Shown piece by piece: positions 1 through 8,874 of a stretch of 64,000 nucleotides of DNA. A program made the translations under genes and the position numbers. This DNA is from an uncultured Tenacibaculum sp. (GTDB lineage: Bacteria > Bacteroidota > Bacteroidia > Flavobacteriales > Flavobacteriaceae): positions 1 through 64,000 of the forward strand of contig CAKZVD010000071.1 of the NCBI GenBank assembly GCA_937922085.1, written 5' to 3'. The notes beneath the pieces are model-generated. The model saw only the letters and a program-made list of their open reading frames with translations. It had not been told where the DNA came from and searched no databases. Every line of letters starts with the position of its first letter. Position 1 is the first letter of the stretch.

Positions 1-33
1 ATCAAGTGCACTATTCAGTTATGCTACGAGGCC
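1..33 (-). tRNA. partial tRNA, 5' part only, probably tRNA-Arg
   Basis: Reading the minus strand from position 33 to the window edge gives a 7-nt acceptor strand GGCCTCG, then TA, a D-stem GCAT/GTGC around an AACTGAATAG loop, and the start of an anticodon stem. The anticodon lies outside the window. The 5' half resembles Bacteroidota tRNA-Arg as I remember it; the amino acid is therefore a guess. A -7 promoter box lies 13 bases upstream. Confidence 0.65.
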
Positions 34-46
34 GTTTTTGCGGATG

Positions 47-54
47 CAAATATA
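47..54 (-). promoter_or_regulatory. -7 promoter box of the partial tRNA
   Basis: The minus strand reads TATATTTG, an exact match to the Bacteroidota -7 consensus TAnnTTTG, 13 bases before the first tRNA base. No clear -33 TTG was found. Confidence 0.55.
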
Positions 55-209
55 TGTTCTTTTTTTTAATTATAAAACTATTTTGATAAAATAAATTATG
101 TTTAATAAAAAATAGTTGTTTTAAATTGTGTGAATAATAATAGAATGTATCAATTTGTTAGCAGTAAATGTTTAAAAAAGCAGCATGTGATTTTAAAACC
201 TTTGTTCTT

Positions 210-1190
210 TTATTTTTTTAGGAGATTAATTACTTTATCAGGAAAATCAGTAAAACAACCATCAGCGCCTGCTTCTATTAAAACTGCCTTTACATGTTCT
301 TCAAAAGTAGTAAAATCACCTAATTGATCTGTTCTTAAAGTATAAGTATGTACCTTTAAGTTTAATGCGTGAGCATCTTTAATTAGTGATGTGAATTTCC
401 ATTTTCCATTTTCTTTTTTATCTATAATTTGTTTATACCAAGGACCAATTCCATCAGCATAACTTGCAAAATGTTTCAACTGTTTGGTTTCTTCAGGAAA
501 TTCTATTAATTGAATTAAAAATAGATTCGATTTTAATTCTTTGCGAACTCTTTCTAATTCTTTAGCATCGAAACATTGAAAAATACAATTGTCACTTTTG
601 GTTTTGTAACCATACTCAGATAAAATATTCAATACAATCTTAGTAATATCTTTTCCGTTCGTATGATGAAAAGCAGGGTTTTTAACTTCTGGATAAATAC
701 CAATAGTATTCCCTGTACTTTTATTTAATCCTTGAATTAATTCTATTTCTTGTTGAAATGAATGTAGTTTGAAATTCCCTTTTCCTTTTGGAAAACGATT
801 AACATAAAATTGTTTTCCGTTTTTAGGATCAAAACGTTCTGTAACTTGTAATTTTTGTAACTCTTCAAATGTAAAATCAATTACATAATAACGGCCATCT
901 TCACGTTTTCTTCTAGGGAATTTTAAAGAAACATTTGTGACATCATCTAAGTAAATATCATGAATTACTATAGGTATATCATCTTTGCTTAAAACTAAAT
1001 CCTGTTCTATATAATCAGGATTCATAGCATAAGCCATTGCTTTAGCTTCCATTGTATGTTCAGGTAAGTAACCAGAGGCTCCTCTATGTGCAACAACTAC
1101 CTTTTTATCTGTCATTGATTTTACTTTAGAGTTGTTTGTTTTTTTACAGCTAATAATTAAAAAAAATAAGGATACAATTAAATGTTTCAT
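210..1190 (-). CDS. glpQ: glycerophosphodiester phosphodiesterase, lipoprotein
   Basis: A 326-aa GlpQ-type enzyme that hydrolyses glycerophosphodiesters to glycerol-3-phosphate and an alcohol, supplying phosphate or glycerol-3-phosphate. The signal is a lipoprotein type with a lipobox ending at Cys15, so it is probably membrane-anchored outside the cytoplasm. The GDPD signature is clear: HRGASG at residues 35-40, metal-binding Glu62 and Asp64, the His77-Asp78 pair and the EVKNP motif near 168-172. Length fits the periplasmic GlpQ group. It stands alone, separated from the next upstream gene by a strong hairpin terminator, so it is probably transcribed by itself. Confidence 0.9.
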   Translation of the reverse strand: MKHLIVSLFFLIISCKKTNNSKVKSMTDKKVVVAHRGASGYLPEHTMEAKAMAYAMNPDYIEQDLVLSKDDIPIVIHDIYLDDVTNVSLKFPRRKREDGRYYVIDFTFEELQKLQVTERFDPKNGKQFYVNRFPKGKGNFKLHSFQQEIELIQGLNKSTGNTIGIYPEVKNPAFHHTNGKDITKIVLNILSEYGYKTKSDNCIFQCFDAKELERVRKELKSNLFLIQLIEFPEETKQLKHFASYADGIGPWYKQIIDKKENGKWKFTSLIKDAHALNLKVHTYTLRTDQLGDFTTFEEHVKAVLIEAGADGCFTDFPDKVINLLKK

Positions 1191-1289
1191 TAATATACGA
1201 TCTTTTGATTGATTAATTTTTAAAAGTAGCTATAATTTGGCAAGGCGAATGTGTTTGAAAATTAGAAAATTGTTAAATCATTTAAAAAT

Positions 1290-1322
1290 AAATCCTCACA
1301 AATATTAAATTTGTGAGGATTT
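1290..1322 (-). terminator. intrinsic terminator after the 449-aa exported protein
   Basis: Perfect 14-bp arms (AAATCCTCACAAAT and its complement) around a 5-base loop, with T-rich flanks on both sides. It lies 29 bases downstream of the minus-strand gene ending at 1352. Confidence 0.8.
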
Positions 1323-1351
1323 ATTTAGAATGAATGATAGTTTCTTACTTA

Positions 1352-2701
1352 TTATTTCTTTTCTAATTTATCAAGTCTTGATTGTAATTCCAAAAACTTT
1401 TCATTTAAATTTTTTAATTTTTGAATGTCGTTCGCTTGTTCTTTAATTTTCTTTTCTTGTTGAATGGTATATAAAGTTAACTCTTCAATTTTTTGAAGTA
1501 ACTTAGAATCCATTTCACCTAATAAAACCCCATTTTCGACTACTTCTTTAGCGCTTGGAATATCTTTTAAATGTCCTTTTTCTTTAATGTGATTTTCTAC
1601 TTCTGTAAGAGTTGGTAATTTATAATCATCATAAAAAACGAAGTCTGACCAACCAACTAAGTCTACTTTAACTTCTTTAGTGTGTATTAAACCATTAACA
1701 GATACATCACCATTAAAAACTCCAGCTCTTTTGGCATTTCCTTGATTGGCATATAAAGCTGTCCAACCATTGACGTTTGGTATATGGGTTATATGGGTTA
1801 AAGCTGAAAACTCGGTATTTTCAAGTCCACCACCACCAGCATAAGTTACTTTAAAATTTCTTCCATTGATTCCTCCATCACTACCTAAGACTTCAAGTGT
1901 ACTATTTGGATTTTCTGTACCTATTCCAATATTTCCTCCATTTAGAATAGTAAGATTTGTTCCCTTGTTACCATTGAATTTAAAAATAGGAGTATTCGAA
2001 CTAAAAGGATTTACAGTGAAACTCATAGGGTTTATTCCTCCTCCTGAAATTGTATGATGACTTCCAGAACCAGAGTTTCCATATTCCCATCCTAAAATTT
2101 TATTAGCTTGAAGAGTTAGTGATCTATCTGGCTTTTCTGTACCAATACCTACGTTTCCTCCATTTAGTATAGTAAGGTTGGTCCCTTTATGTCCATTAAA
2201 TTTAAAAATAGGGGTATTTGCACTAAAAGGGTTTACAGTAAAACTCATAGGATTTATTCCTCCACCAGTAATTGTATGGTGACTTCCAGAACCAGAGTTT
2301 CCATATTCCCATCCTAAGACTTTATTTGCTTGAAGGGTTAATAGTTTATCTGGTTTTTCTGAACCAAATCCAATGTTCCCATTAAAAAAACTTACATCAC
2401 CGTTAAAAACAGCAGCTTTTTGTGCATTCCCTTTATTTGCATATAAGGCAGTCCAAGCATTTCCAGAAAGGATTTCAGGTAAGTGAGTTAAAGCTTGAAA
2501 CTCTGTGTTTAATAAATTACCGCCTCCTCCAAAAACAACTCTGAACTGTTTTCCGTTGGTGATACCATTTGAACCGTTTATTTCAACTCTTCCGGTTGCT
2601 GAAGAGCTACCAGGAGATTCTCCATTAGGAATTAAAAGTGTTTGTCCATAAACAAAAGAGTTAAAAGACAAAATTAAGATCAGACTTTGTATAATTTTCA
2701 T
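1352..2701 (-). CDS. exported repeat protein with tail-fibre-like C-terminus
   Basis: A 449-aa protein with a Sec signal peptide (cleavage after about residue 19, FVYGQ). The body is Gly/Asn-rich and contains two near-identical 74-aa units with the signatures LGWEYGNSGSGSHHT and VGIGTEKPD. The C-terminal 120 residues (VDLVGWSDFVFYDDY, then LKDIPSAKEV, LGEMDSKLLQKIEELTLYTI) are shared with the gene at 3986-5272 and end in a coiled coil. Such proteins are often annotated as tail-fibre-domain proteins in flavobacteria. A role as an extracellular filament or adhesin is inference. No type IX sorting domain is seen. Confidence 0.75.
   Translation of the reverse strand: MKIIQSLILILSFNSFVYGQTLLIPNGESPGSSSATGRVEINGSNGITNGKQFRVVFGGGGNLLNTEFQALTHLPEILSGNAWTALYANKGNAQKAAVFNGDVSFFNGNIGFGSEKPDKLLTLQANKVLGWEYGNSGSGSHHTITGGGINPMSFTVNPFSANTPIFKFNGHKGTNLTILNGGNVGIGTEKPDRSLTLQANKILGWEYGNSGSGSHHTISGGGINPMSFTVNPFSSNTPIFKFNGNKGTNLTILNGGNIGIGTENPNSTLEVLGSDGGINGRNFKVTYAGGGGLENTEFSALTHITHIPNVNGWTALYANQGNAKRAGVFNGDVSVNGLIHTKEVKVDLVGWSDFVFYDDYKLPTLTEVENHIKEKGHLKDIPSAKEVVENGVLLGEMDSKLLQKIEELTLYTIQQEKKIKEQANDIQKLKNLNEKFLELQSRLDKLEKK
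1921..2364. repeat. two tandem 222-bp coding repeats
   Basis: Two adjacent near-identical copies with a 222-bp period, seen for example from the matching CATAG motifs at 2024 and 2246. Each encodes one 74-aa unit of the exported protein. Boundaries are approximate. Confidence 0.75.
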
Positions 2702-2726
2702 AGAATTTTAATTTTTTTTAAAAAAC

Positions 2727-2760
2727 AAAGGAACAAAAAATATTTATTTTTTGTTCCTTT
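2727..2760. repeat. hairpin upstream of the first repeat protein, shared with 5316-5349
   Basis: Inverted repeat with 15-bp perfect arms AAAGGAACAAAAAAT and a 4-base loop. The identical arm sequence occurs upstream of the paralogous gene at 3986-5272. It can act as a terminator for the glutaminase gene, which ends at 2850 on the same strand, or as a structured 5' leader of the gene starting at 2701. Confidence 0.75.
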
Positions 2761-2849
2761 ATGATATGTTAATATATAAACAGAGACACTTTTAATATGT
2801 TCTTTTGTATTACAATCTTTGATTATTTTCTAGATTGTGTTATTTAAGC

Positions 2850-3779
2850 TTAAAATATAGACAATTCTGTTTCTGTAGTAAATGCTTCTAAAAATTTCAT
2901 TCCTCTGTAAGAATTTCCTTTTTTGTTCAATTTAGGACTCCAGACGGTAATACAATACTTATCAGGATAAATGGCTACAATTCCACCGCCCACACCACTT
3001 TTACCTGGTAAGCCTACTTTAAAAGAAAACTCTCCAGATTCGTCATAAAACCCACAAGTTTGCATAATGGCATTAACCCTTTTAGCTTTACTATTGCTTA
3101 ATACTTTGTTTCCTTTTGTGGTTTTAAAGTTATCCTTTACTAAAAACATAAAGGTTTTTGATAGTTCTTCACAGTTCATTTCTATTGAACACATATAAAA
3201 ATAGAAATCTAATACCTCTTTAGGTTCGTTTTCAATATTTCCAAAAGATTTTATAAAATTACAAAGCGCTTTGTTTCTATATCCTACAGATGCTTCTGAA
3301 GCTGCTACAGTTTCTGAATATTGAATTTGATCTGAATCACAAACTTCCCTAACATATGCTAAAAAATCTTCTTTTGGGTTTTCTAAATGACTTACAAGCA
3401 TATCGCAAATTACCATAGCTCCACTATTAATAAATGGATTTCTTGGAATTCCATTATCAGATTCTAATTGAATTAAAGAATTAAAAGGAGTTCCTGAGGG
3501 TTCTACACCAACTCGCTCCCATATTTTGTCTCCAAATATTTTATAAGCCAATCCTAGTGATAATACTTTTGAGATACTTTGTATAGAAAATTTTGTTTGC
3601 CAATCACCAATTTTATATTCTTCATTATCTATAGATAAAAAACAAATGCCAAAATTATCAGGACTTATTTTGGCTAATTCTGGAATGTAAGTAGCAATAG
3701 CACCTTTGTTTTCTTTGGAAGAAACATCTTTATAGATGTCTTCTAAAACTTTTTTACAATTAATTTTATGCATAATCAA
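2850..3779 (-). CDS. glsA: glutaminase
   Basis: A 309-aa cytoplasmic enzyme of the serine-dependent glutaminase family, hydrolysing glutamine to glutamate and ammonia. The SxxK catalytic pair is seen as Ser68-Ile-Ser-Lys71 within FSIQSISKVLSLGLA, followed by family blocks NPFINSGAM, EASVGYRNKAL and GLPGKSGVGGGI. Length fits bacterial GlsA of about 305-310 aa. Met3 is an alternative start. It lies between the two paralogous repeat-protein genes, with hairpins on both sides, and has no obvious functional link to them. Confidence 0.93.
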   Translation of the reverse strand: MIMHKINCKKVLEDIYKDVSSKENKGAIATYIPELAKISPDNFGICFLSIDNEEYKIGDWQTKFSIQSISKVLSLGLAYKIFGDKIWERVGVEPSGTPFNSLIQLESDNGIPRNPFINSGAMVICDMLVSHLENPKEDFLAYVREVCDSDQIQYSETVAASEASVGYRNKALCNFIKSFGNIENEPKEVLDFYFYMCSIEMNCEELSKTFMFLVKDNFKTTKGNKVLSNSKAKRVNAIMQTCGFYDESGEFSFKVGLPGKSGVGGGIVAIYPDKYCITVWSPKLNKKGNSYRGMKFLEAFTTETELSIF

Positions 3780-3844
3780 TAAAATAATTTCTTCTTAATA
3801 CAAGAAATAAAGTAAGTGAAATTCTTGAAATAAAAGTATAAAAA

Positions 3845-3868
3845 AAGACTACTTTTTAAAGTAGTCTT
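3845..3868 (-). terminator. intrinsic terminator after the 428-aa exported protein
   Basis: 11-bp perfect arms AAGACTACTTT/AAAGTAGTCTT with a 2-base loop. On the minus strand the stem is followed by a run of T. It lies 117 bases downstream of the gene ending at 3986. Confidence 0.75.
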
Positions 3869-3985
3869 GTATCTTTCTTAGATAAGTTGATTTTTTATAA
3901 AAAAATATTTTACTAAGCACTCTATGATCTTCACTTGTAAAGGAATAGTGAAAATTAGAGTTTTTAGTTGTGAAAAAGCAAAAAA

Positions 3986-5272
3986 TTACTTTGCTTCTTC
4001 CAGCTTATCAAGTCTTTTTTGAATTTCTAATAATTTAAAATTTAAAGATTTTAGAGTTTCATTTTTCTTCTTTAAATTGTCTATTTCTTCTTTTTGAGAT
4101 TGTAAGTCTTTTTCTTGCGCTATAGTATATAAAGTTAACTCTTCAATTTTCTGTAATAATTTAGAATCCATTTCACCTAATAAAATTCCGTTTTTAGCTA
4201 CTTCTTTAGCACTAGGAATATCTTTTAAATGTCCTTTTTCTTTAATGTGTGTTTCTACTTCTGTAAGAGTTGGTAGTTTGTAATCATCATAAAAAACAAA
4301 ATCTGACCAGCCAACTAAATCTACTTTAACCTCTTTGGTGTGTATTTTTCCATTTACGGATAGTTTTGAGTCAGGATTAGTTTCTCCAATACCTACGTTA
4401 CCACTTTTATTAATAATCATATGCGAACCATAGCCATGTCTTCCTCCAACAAAGAAGTTAATATGTCCATCGGGATTTTCATTACTAATATACATAGCTC
4501 CACGATTTCCTAAAATACCATAACCACTTAGTCGTAATTGCTCAGGTTGTGCACTAGGGTTGCCAGAATCTATTCCATCAACAACTAATGCATTATCAAC
4601 TTTAGACATACCTTTAACGTCCAATTTAGCACTAGGACTTGTTTCACCTATTCCTACGTTACCATTTGTTCCTTTAATAATCATATGTGAACCGTGGCCA
4701 TGTCTTCCTCCAACAAAGAAATTAATATGTCCATCAGGGTTTTCATTACTAATATACATAGCTCCACGATTTCCTAAAATACCATAACCACTTAGTCGTA
4801 ATTGCTCAGGTTGTGCACTAGGGTTACCAGAATCTATTCCATCAACAACTAATGCGTTGTCAACTTTAGACATACCTTTAACGTCCAATTTAGCACTAGG
4901 ACTTGTTTCACCTATTCCTACGTTACCATTTATTCCTTTAATAATCATATGTGAACCGTAGCCATGTCTTCCTCCAACAAAGAAATTAATCTGTCCATCA
5001 GGATTTTCATTACTAATATACATAGCTCCACGGTTTCCTAATATACCATAGCCACTAAGTCTTAATTGTTCTAGTTGAGCACTAGGGTTGCCAGGGTCAA
5101 TTCCGTCAACAATTAAAGCACCTTCAACTTTAGATATCCCTTTTACATCTAATTTAGCACTAGGAGTTGTTGTTCCAATGCCTACCTTATCTCCCGTGTC
5201 ACTAACTTGAGCATTTATACCCAGACGAATTGCAATCACAGCTATAAGCGCAATTTTAATATTTAATTTCAT
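3986..5272 (-). CDS. exported repeat protein, paralogue of the gene at 1352-2701
   Basis: A 428-aa protein with an N-terminal Sec signal (to about residue 21, GINAQ). Three tandem 88-aa units follow, each holding SAKLDVKG, QLRLSGYGILGNRGAMYIS and FVGGRHG, with VGIGETSP at the joins. The last 110 residues match the C-terminus of the gene at 1352-2701, including DLVGWSDFVFYDDYKLPTLT and LGEMDSKLLQKIEELTLYTI, then a coiled coil. The repeated bodies of the two paralogues differ, so a conserved C-terminal module carries different repeat stalks. Surface exposure is inferred and the function is unknown. Confidence 0.75.
   Translation of the reverse strand: MKLNIKIALIAVIAIRLGINAQVSDTGDKVGIGTTTPSAKLDVKGISKVEGALIVDGIDPGNPSAQLEQLRLSGYGILGNRGAMYISNENPDGQINFFVGGRHGYGSHMIIKGINGNVGIGETSPSAKLDVKGMSKVDNALVVDGIDSGNPSAQPEQLRLSGYGILGNRGAMYISNENPDGHINFFVGGRHGHGSHMIIKGTNGNVGIGETSPSAKLDVKGMSKVDNALVVDGIDSGNPSAQPEQLRLSGYGILGNRGAMYISNENPDGHINFFVGGRHGYGSHMIINKSGNVGIGETNPDSKLSVNGKIHTKEVKVDLVGWSDFVFYDDYKLPTLTEVETHIKEKGHLKDIPSAKEVAKNGILLGEMDSKLLQKIEELTLYTIAQEKDLQSQKEEIDNLKKKNETLKSLNFKLLEIQKRLDKLEEAK
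4400..5191. repeat. three tandem 264-bp coding repeats
   Basis: The same motif TTCCTCCAACAAAGAA recurs at about 4441, 4705 and 4969, giving a 264-bp period (88 codons). The two copies nearest the C-terminus are almost identical; the N-terminal copy is more diverged. Such identity allows copy-number change by recombination. Boundaries are approximate. Confidence 0.85.
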
Positions 5273-5315
5273 AATAATTTAAGTTTATAATTGTTTCAAT
5301 TTTTTTTAAAAGCAC

Positions 5316-5349
5316 AAAGGAACAAAAAATAATAATTTTTTGTTCCTTT
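5316..5349. repeat. hairpin upstream of the second repeat protein, shared with 2727-2760
   Basis: Perfect 15-bp arms AAAGGAACAAAAAAT with loop AATA. The arms are identical to those at 2727-2760. It follows the PurF-like gene (stop at 5379) and precedes the gene starting at 5272, both on the minus strand, so it may be a terminator or a structured leader. Confidence 0.75.
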
Positions 5350-5378
5350 GTTTGTTATTGTGTTAAAAGAAAACTTAT

Positions 5379-7280
5379 TTAATAAGCCCTCTTATTATTT
5401 CCTTCGTAGAAATTGATAAAAGCTTGATTAACCACTCTATGTCCACCATTAGTAGGGTAATCACCTGTAAAATACCAGTCACCTGTATGTTTCGGACAAG
5501 AACTGTGTAAGCCTTCTACCGTTTGGTAAATAACTTCAACTTCAGCATTTATTTCTTCCGTTTTTAACATCTCTCCAGTTTTTTTAGAAATTTGTTCGTT
5601 TGTAAACGGAGCATAAATTTCTTTTACAAAATTTATAATATTTTTATTGTCTTCTATTAATTGTTGCTCTTTACATTTTTTATAAACTTCATCAACAATA
5701 TGATATTGGTTGGTTTCTTTTAATAATTCTAAAGCAGCTTTAAATGCAATAAAATCACCAATTCTAGCCATGTCTATTCCGTAACAATCTGGATAACGAA
5801 TTTGTGGAGCAGAAGAAACAACCACTATCTTTTTAGGAGATAATCGGTCTAAAATTTTAATAATACTTTTCTTTAATGTAGTACCTCTTACAATACTATC
5901 GTCAATAATTACCAAATTATCAGTAGGTTTTACCACTCCATAGGTAACATCGTATACATGCGCTACTAAATCATCACGACTACTATCATCAGTAATAAAG
6001 GTTCTTAATTTGGCGTCTTTAATGGCGATTTTTTCAAAACGCGGTCTTTCAGATAAAATTTCGGTAACCCTTTCTGCAGATAGTTTTCCTCCACCGGCTA
6101 AAATATTAGCTGTTTTTTGCTGATTTAAAACATCTTCTGCTGCTTCCATCATTCCATAGTATGATGTTTCAGCAGTGTTAGGTATGTAGGTGAAAACAGT
6201 GTTTGAAATATCGTCATTAATTGACTTTAAAACTTCTGGAAATACATATTTACCTAGATTTTTTCTTTCTTGATAAATATCTGCATCACTACCTCTTGAA
6301 AAATAAATTCTTTCAAAAGAACAAGATAATTTCTCTCTCTTTTTAAGTACTCTTTCTAAAGAAGTAGTTCCGTTCTTTTTAATGATTAATGCTTTTCCTC
6401 TTGGTACTTCTTTAATTTCATTAATAGGAACATTAAAAGTGGTTTGAATTACAGGACGTTCTGAAGCAACTACTACTACTTCATCATCTTGATACCAAAA
6501 TGCAGGGCGAATTCCTGAAGGGTCACGTAATACAAAAGCATCTCCATGGCCTAATAAACCAGCCATTGCATATCCACCATCCCAGTTTCTAGAAGATCGT
6601 TTTAAAATTCTTTGAATATCTAAATGTTCTTCGATAAAAGGAGAAGCTTGTTTTTTATTGTATCCTGCCGCTTTTGCTTTTTTATAGGTTTCAGATACTT
6701 CATCTTCTAAAAAATGACCGATCTTTTCCATTACTGTAACGGTATCTGCTGCTTCTTTAGGATGTTGACCTAGGGTAACTAATTCTTTCATCAGTTCACC
6801 AGAATTTGTCATGTTAAAGTTACCAGCTACAATTAAGTTTTTATGTTTCCAATTACTTTGACGTAAAAAAGGGTGTACATGTTCTATGCTGTTACCACCA
6901 AAAGTGCCATAACGAACATGACCTAAAAATAAGTTTCCTATATAAGGCATGTTTTCTTCTTGCCAAGCAACATCGTCAACTTTATCTTCATTCTTTTCAA
7001 AAATGTCATTAATTCTGTTGTTAATTTGGCCAAAAATATCTTGTATAGGTTGTGTTTTATTAGATCGAACTCTACTAATATATCGAGTTCCAGGATCCAT
7101 ATTAAACTTTATACTCGCTAAACCAGCACCGTCTTGACCTCTGTTGTGTTGCTTTTCCATAAGCAAGTACAATTTATTTAAACCATAAAAAGCAGTTCCA
7201 TACTTCTTTTTATAATAATCTAGAGGCTTTAATAATCTAACTAGTGCTATTCCACATTCATGTTTTAACTCGTCACTCAT
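5379..7280 (-). CDS. amidophosphoribosyltransferase-like protein (PurF family)
   Basis: A 633-aa protein with a class II glutamine amidotransferase domain followed by a phosphoribosyltransferase domain. The nucleophile should be Cys9, exposed by removal of the propeptide MSDELKHE. HVRYGTFG (121-128), NFNMTNS (154-160) and RDPSGIRPA (252-260) are typical of PurF, and the PRPP loop is at 457-471 (VIIDDSIVRGTTLKK). PurF makes phosphoribosylamine from PRPP and glutamine. At 633 aa it is longer than standard PurF (about 470-510), with extra segments near 190-220 and at the C-terminus. I recall flavobacteria carrying such a long homologue beside a normal purF, so its exact role is unsure. Confidence 0.8.
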   Translation of the reverse strand: MSDELKHECGIALVRLLKPLDYYKKKYGTAFYGLNKLYLLMEKQHNRGQDGAGLASIKFNMDPGTRYISRVRSNKTQPIQDIFGQINNRINDIFEKNEDKVDDVAWQEENMPYIGNLFLGHVRYGTFGGNSIEHVHPFLRQSNWKHKNLIVAGNFNMTNSGELMKELVTLGQHPKEAADTVTVMEKIGHFLEDEVSETYKKAKAAGYNKKQASPFIEEHLDIQRILKRSSRNWDGGYAMAGLLGHGDAFVLRDPSGIRPAFWYQDDEVVVVASERPVIQTTFNVPINEIKEVPRGKALIIKKNGTTSLERVLKKREKLSCSFERIYFSRGSDADIYQERKNLGKYVFPEVLKSINDDISNTVFTYIPNTAETSYYGMMEAAEDVLNQQKTANILAGGGKLSAERVTEILSERPRFEKIAIKDAKLRTFITDDSSRDDLVAHVYDVTYGVVKPTDNLVIIDDSIVRGTTLKKSIIKILDRLSPKKIVVVSSAPQIRYPDCYGIDMARIGDFIAFKAALELLKETNQYHIVDEVYKKCKEQQLIEDNKNIINFVKEIYAPFTNEQISKKTGEMLKTEEINAEVEVIYQTVEGLHSSCPKHTGDWYFTGDYPTNGGHRVVNQAFINFYEGNNKRAY

Positions 7281-7320
7281 TACGTATTCCTTAGTTGTGT
7301 TGTGTGTGTTGTTTATGTAA

Positions 7321-7345
7321 AAAAAAACCGCGCAAAAAAGCGCGG
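7321..7345 (-). terminator. intrinsic terminator after the PfkB kinase gene
   Basis: CCGCGC and GCGCGG arms around six A's. On the minus strand the stem is followed by seven T's. It lies 7 bases after the kinase stop, between the kinase and the PurF-like gene. Confidence 0.85.
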
Positions 7346-7352
7346 ATTGTGT

Positions 7353-8279
7353 TTATGTTAATTCAATATCGAACTGCGTTAATTGCTTAAACAGTTGTAA
7401 ACGTGTTTGTACTTCGTCTTTTGTTAGATCCTCCATTCGGGTTGTTCCAAATTTTTCTACACAGAAAGAAGCTAAGTTAGAACCATAAATAATGGCGTTT
7501 TTCATGTTTTCAAATGAATAATTTTCAGTTTTAGCTAAATATCCACAAAAACCTCCTGCAAAAGTATCTCCAGCTCCTGTTGGATCAAAAACTTCTGCTA
7601 ATGGTAATGCTGGCGCAAAAAACATATTTCCTTCATTAAATAATAAAGCTCCATGTTCTCCTTTTTTAATCACCACATATTTTGGTCCCATTTCATGAAT
7701 TTTCTTAGCTGCATTTACTAGAGAATATTCACCACTTAATTGACGTGCTTCTTCATCATTAATAGTAATAACATCAATTCTTTTTAGAACTTCATGTAAA
7801 TCATCTAAAGCAATATCCATCCAAAAATTCATAGTGTCTAAAACTACTAATTTAGGACGCTCATTCATTTGATCTAAAACTGAAGCTTGAGTTAATGGGT
7901 GTAAATTACCTAACATAACTATTTCAGCATCTTTAAAAGTATCTGGTACTACTGGTGTAAAAGTTTCTAAAACATTTAATTCAGTAATTAAAGTGTCTCT
8001 AGAGTTCATATCATTATGATATTTACCGCTCCAAAAAAATGTTTTTCCGTCTTTTACTATTTCTATTCCAGAAGTGTCAATTCCTTTTTTCTCCATCATA
8101 TCTAAATATGATGGAGAAAAATCGCCTCCTACTACAGAAACTACTCCTGTTTTTACTCCGAATTGAGAAGCGGCTAAACCTACATAAGTTCCAGATCCAC
8201 CTAAAATTTTATCTGTTTTTCCAAACGGAGTTTCAATTGCATCATAAGCAACTGTTCCTACTGCTAATAGTTTACTCAT
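7353..8279 (-). CDS. PfkB-family carbohydrate/nucleoside kinase
   Basis: A 308-aa ribokinase-fold kinase that phosphorylates a sugar or nucleoside using ATP. Substrate-side glycines are at residues 27-31 (GGSGT). The C-terminal PfkB signature DPTGAGDTFAGGF is at 232-244, with the catalytic base Asp238 in the anion hole GAGD. The substrate is not evident. It lies upstream of the PurF-like gene on the same strand, but a strong terminator lies between them, so any cotranscription depends on read-through. The pairing with a PRPP-using enzyme suggests purine or ribose metabolism, which is inference only. Confidence 0.85.
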   Translation of the reverse strand: MSKLLAVGTVAYDAIETPFGKTDKILGGSGTYVGLAASQFGVKTGVVSVVGGDFSPSYLDMMEKKGIDTSGIEIVKDGKTFFWSGKYHNDMNSRDTLITELNVLETFTPVVPDTFKDAEIVMLGNLHPLTQASVLDQMNERPKLVVLDTMNFWMDIALDDLHEVLKRIDVITINDEEARQLSGEYSLVNAAKKIHEMGPKYVVIKKGEHGALLFNEGNMFFAPALPLAEVFDPTGAGDTFAGGFCGYLAKTENYSFENMKNAIIYGSNLASFCVEKFGTTRMEDLTKDEVQTRLQLFKQLTQFDIELT

Positions 8280-8380
8280 TTATTAATTTTGTTTTGTTAT
8301 CACGAAAAATAACTCAATAATCTTCAAAAAACAGATTATTTCACCCCATCCGCAATGACGTTTATCTTAATTTTTATCAG

Positions 8381-8388
8381 TATTTTTG
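8381..8388 (+). promoter_or_regulatory. -7 promoter box for the sufE gene cluster
   Basis: TATTTTTG matches TAnnTTTG exactly, 52 bases before the sufE start codon. No clear -33 element was found. Confidence 0.5.
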
Positions 8389-8439
8389 CATCTTAGAAAT
8401 GCACAAACAAATTATAAAGTGCAAAAATAGTTCTAAAAA

Positions 8440-8865
8440 ATGACTATCAAAGAAATACAAGAAGAAATTATTGATGAGTTTTCAATGTTTGAAGACTGGA
8501 TGGAGCGTTATGAGTACATAATTGACTTAGGAAAATCGTTGCCTTTAATTTCAGAACAATTTAAATTAGATGAAAATTTAATAAAAGGATGTCAATCTAA
8601 AGTATGGTTGTATTCTGAAGTTGAAAAGGATAAAATTGTTTTTACAGCAGATAGTGATGCTATTCTCACCAAAGGAATTGCTGCACTATTATTACGTGTA
8701 TATTCAGATCAAACACCAAAAGCAATTTTAGAAGCAGATACTAATTTTATTGATGAAATAGGATTGAAAGAACATTTGAGTCCTACACGTGCAAATGGAT
8801 TAGTGTCTATGGTGAAACAAATAAAAATGTATGCGATTGCACAACAATCGAAATTAGCGAATTAA
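8440..8865 (+). CDS. sufE: SufE family sulfur acceptor
   Basis: A 141-aa SufE protein. It takes persulfide sulfur from the cysteine desulfurase SufS and passes it to the SufBCD scaffold in iron-sulfur cluster assembly. The conserved acceptor is Cys51 in LIKGCQSKVW. Length and C-terminal pattern (PTRANGLVSMVKQIK) fit the family. It heads a plus-strand run with a lipoprotein gene, a DUF59 protein and a DUF2480 protein. SufB, C, D and S are not in the window. Confidence 0.93.
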   Translation: MTIKEIQEEIIDEFSMFEDWMERYEYIIDLGKSLPLISEQFKLDENLIKGCQSKVWLYSEVEKDKIVFTADSDAILTKGIAALLLRVYSDQTPKAILEADTNFIDEIGLKEHLSPTRANGLVSMVKQIKMYAIAQQSKLAN

Positions 8866-8874
8866 ATATTTATT

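Noticed and set aside
4560-4787. Plus-strand frames across the repeat proteins
   Set aside because: They are shadows of the tandem coding repeats and lack any independent signal.
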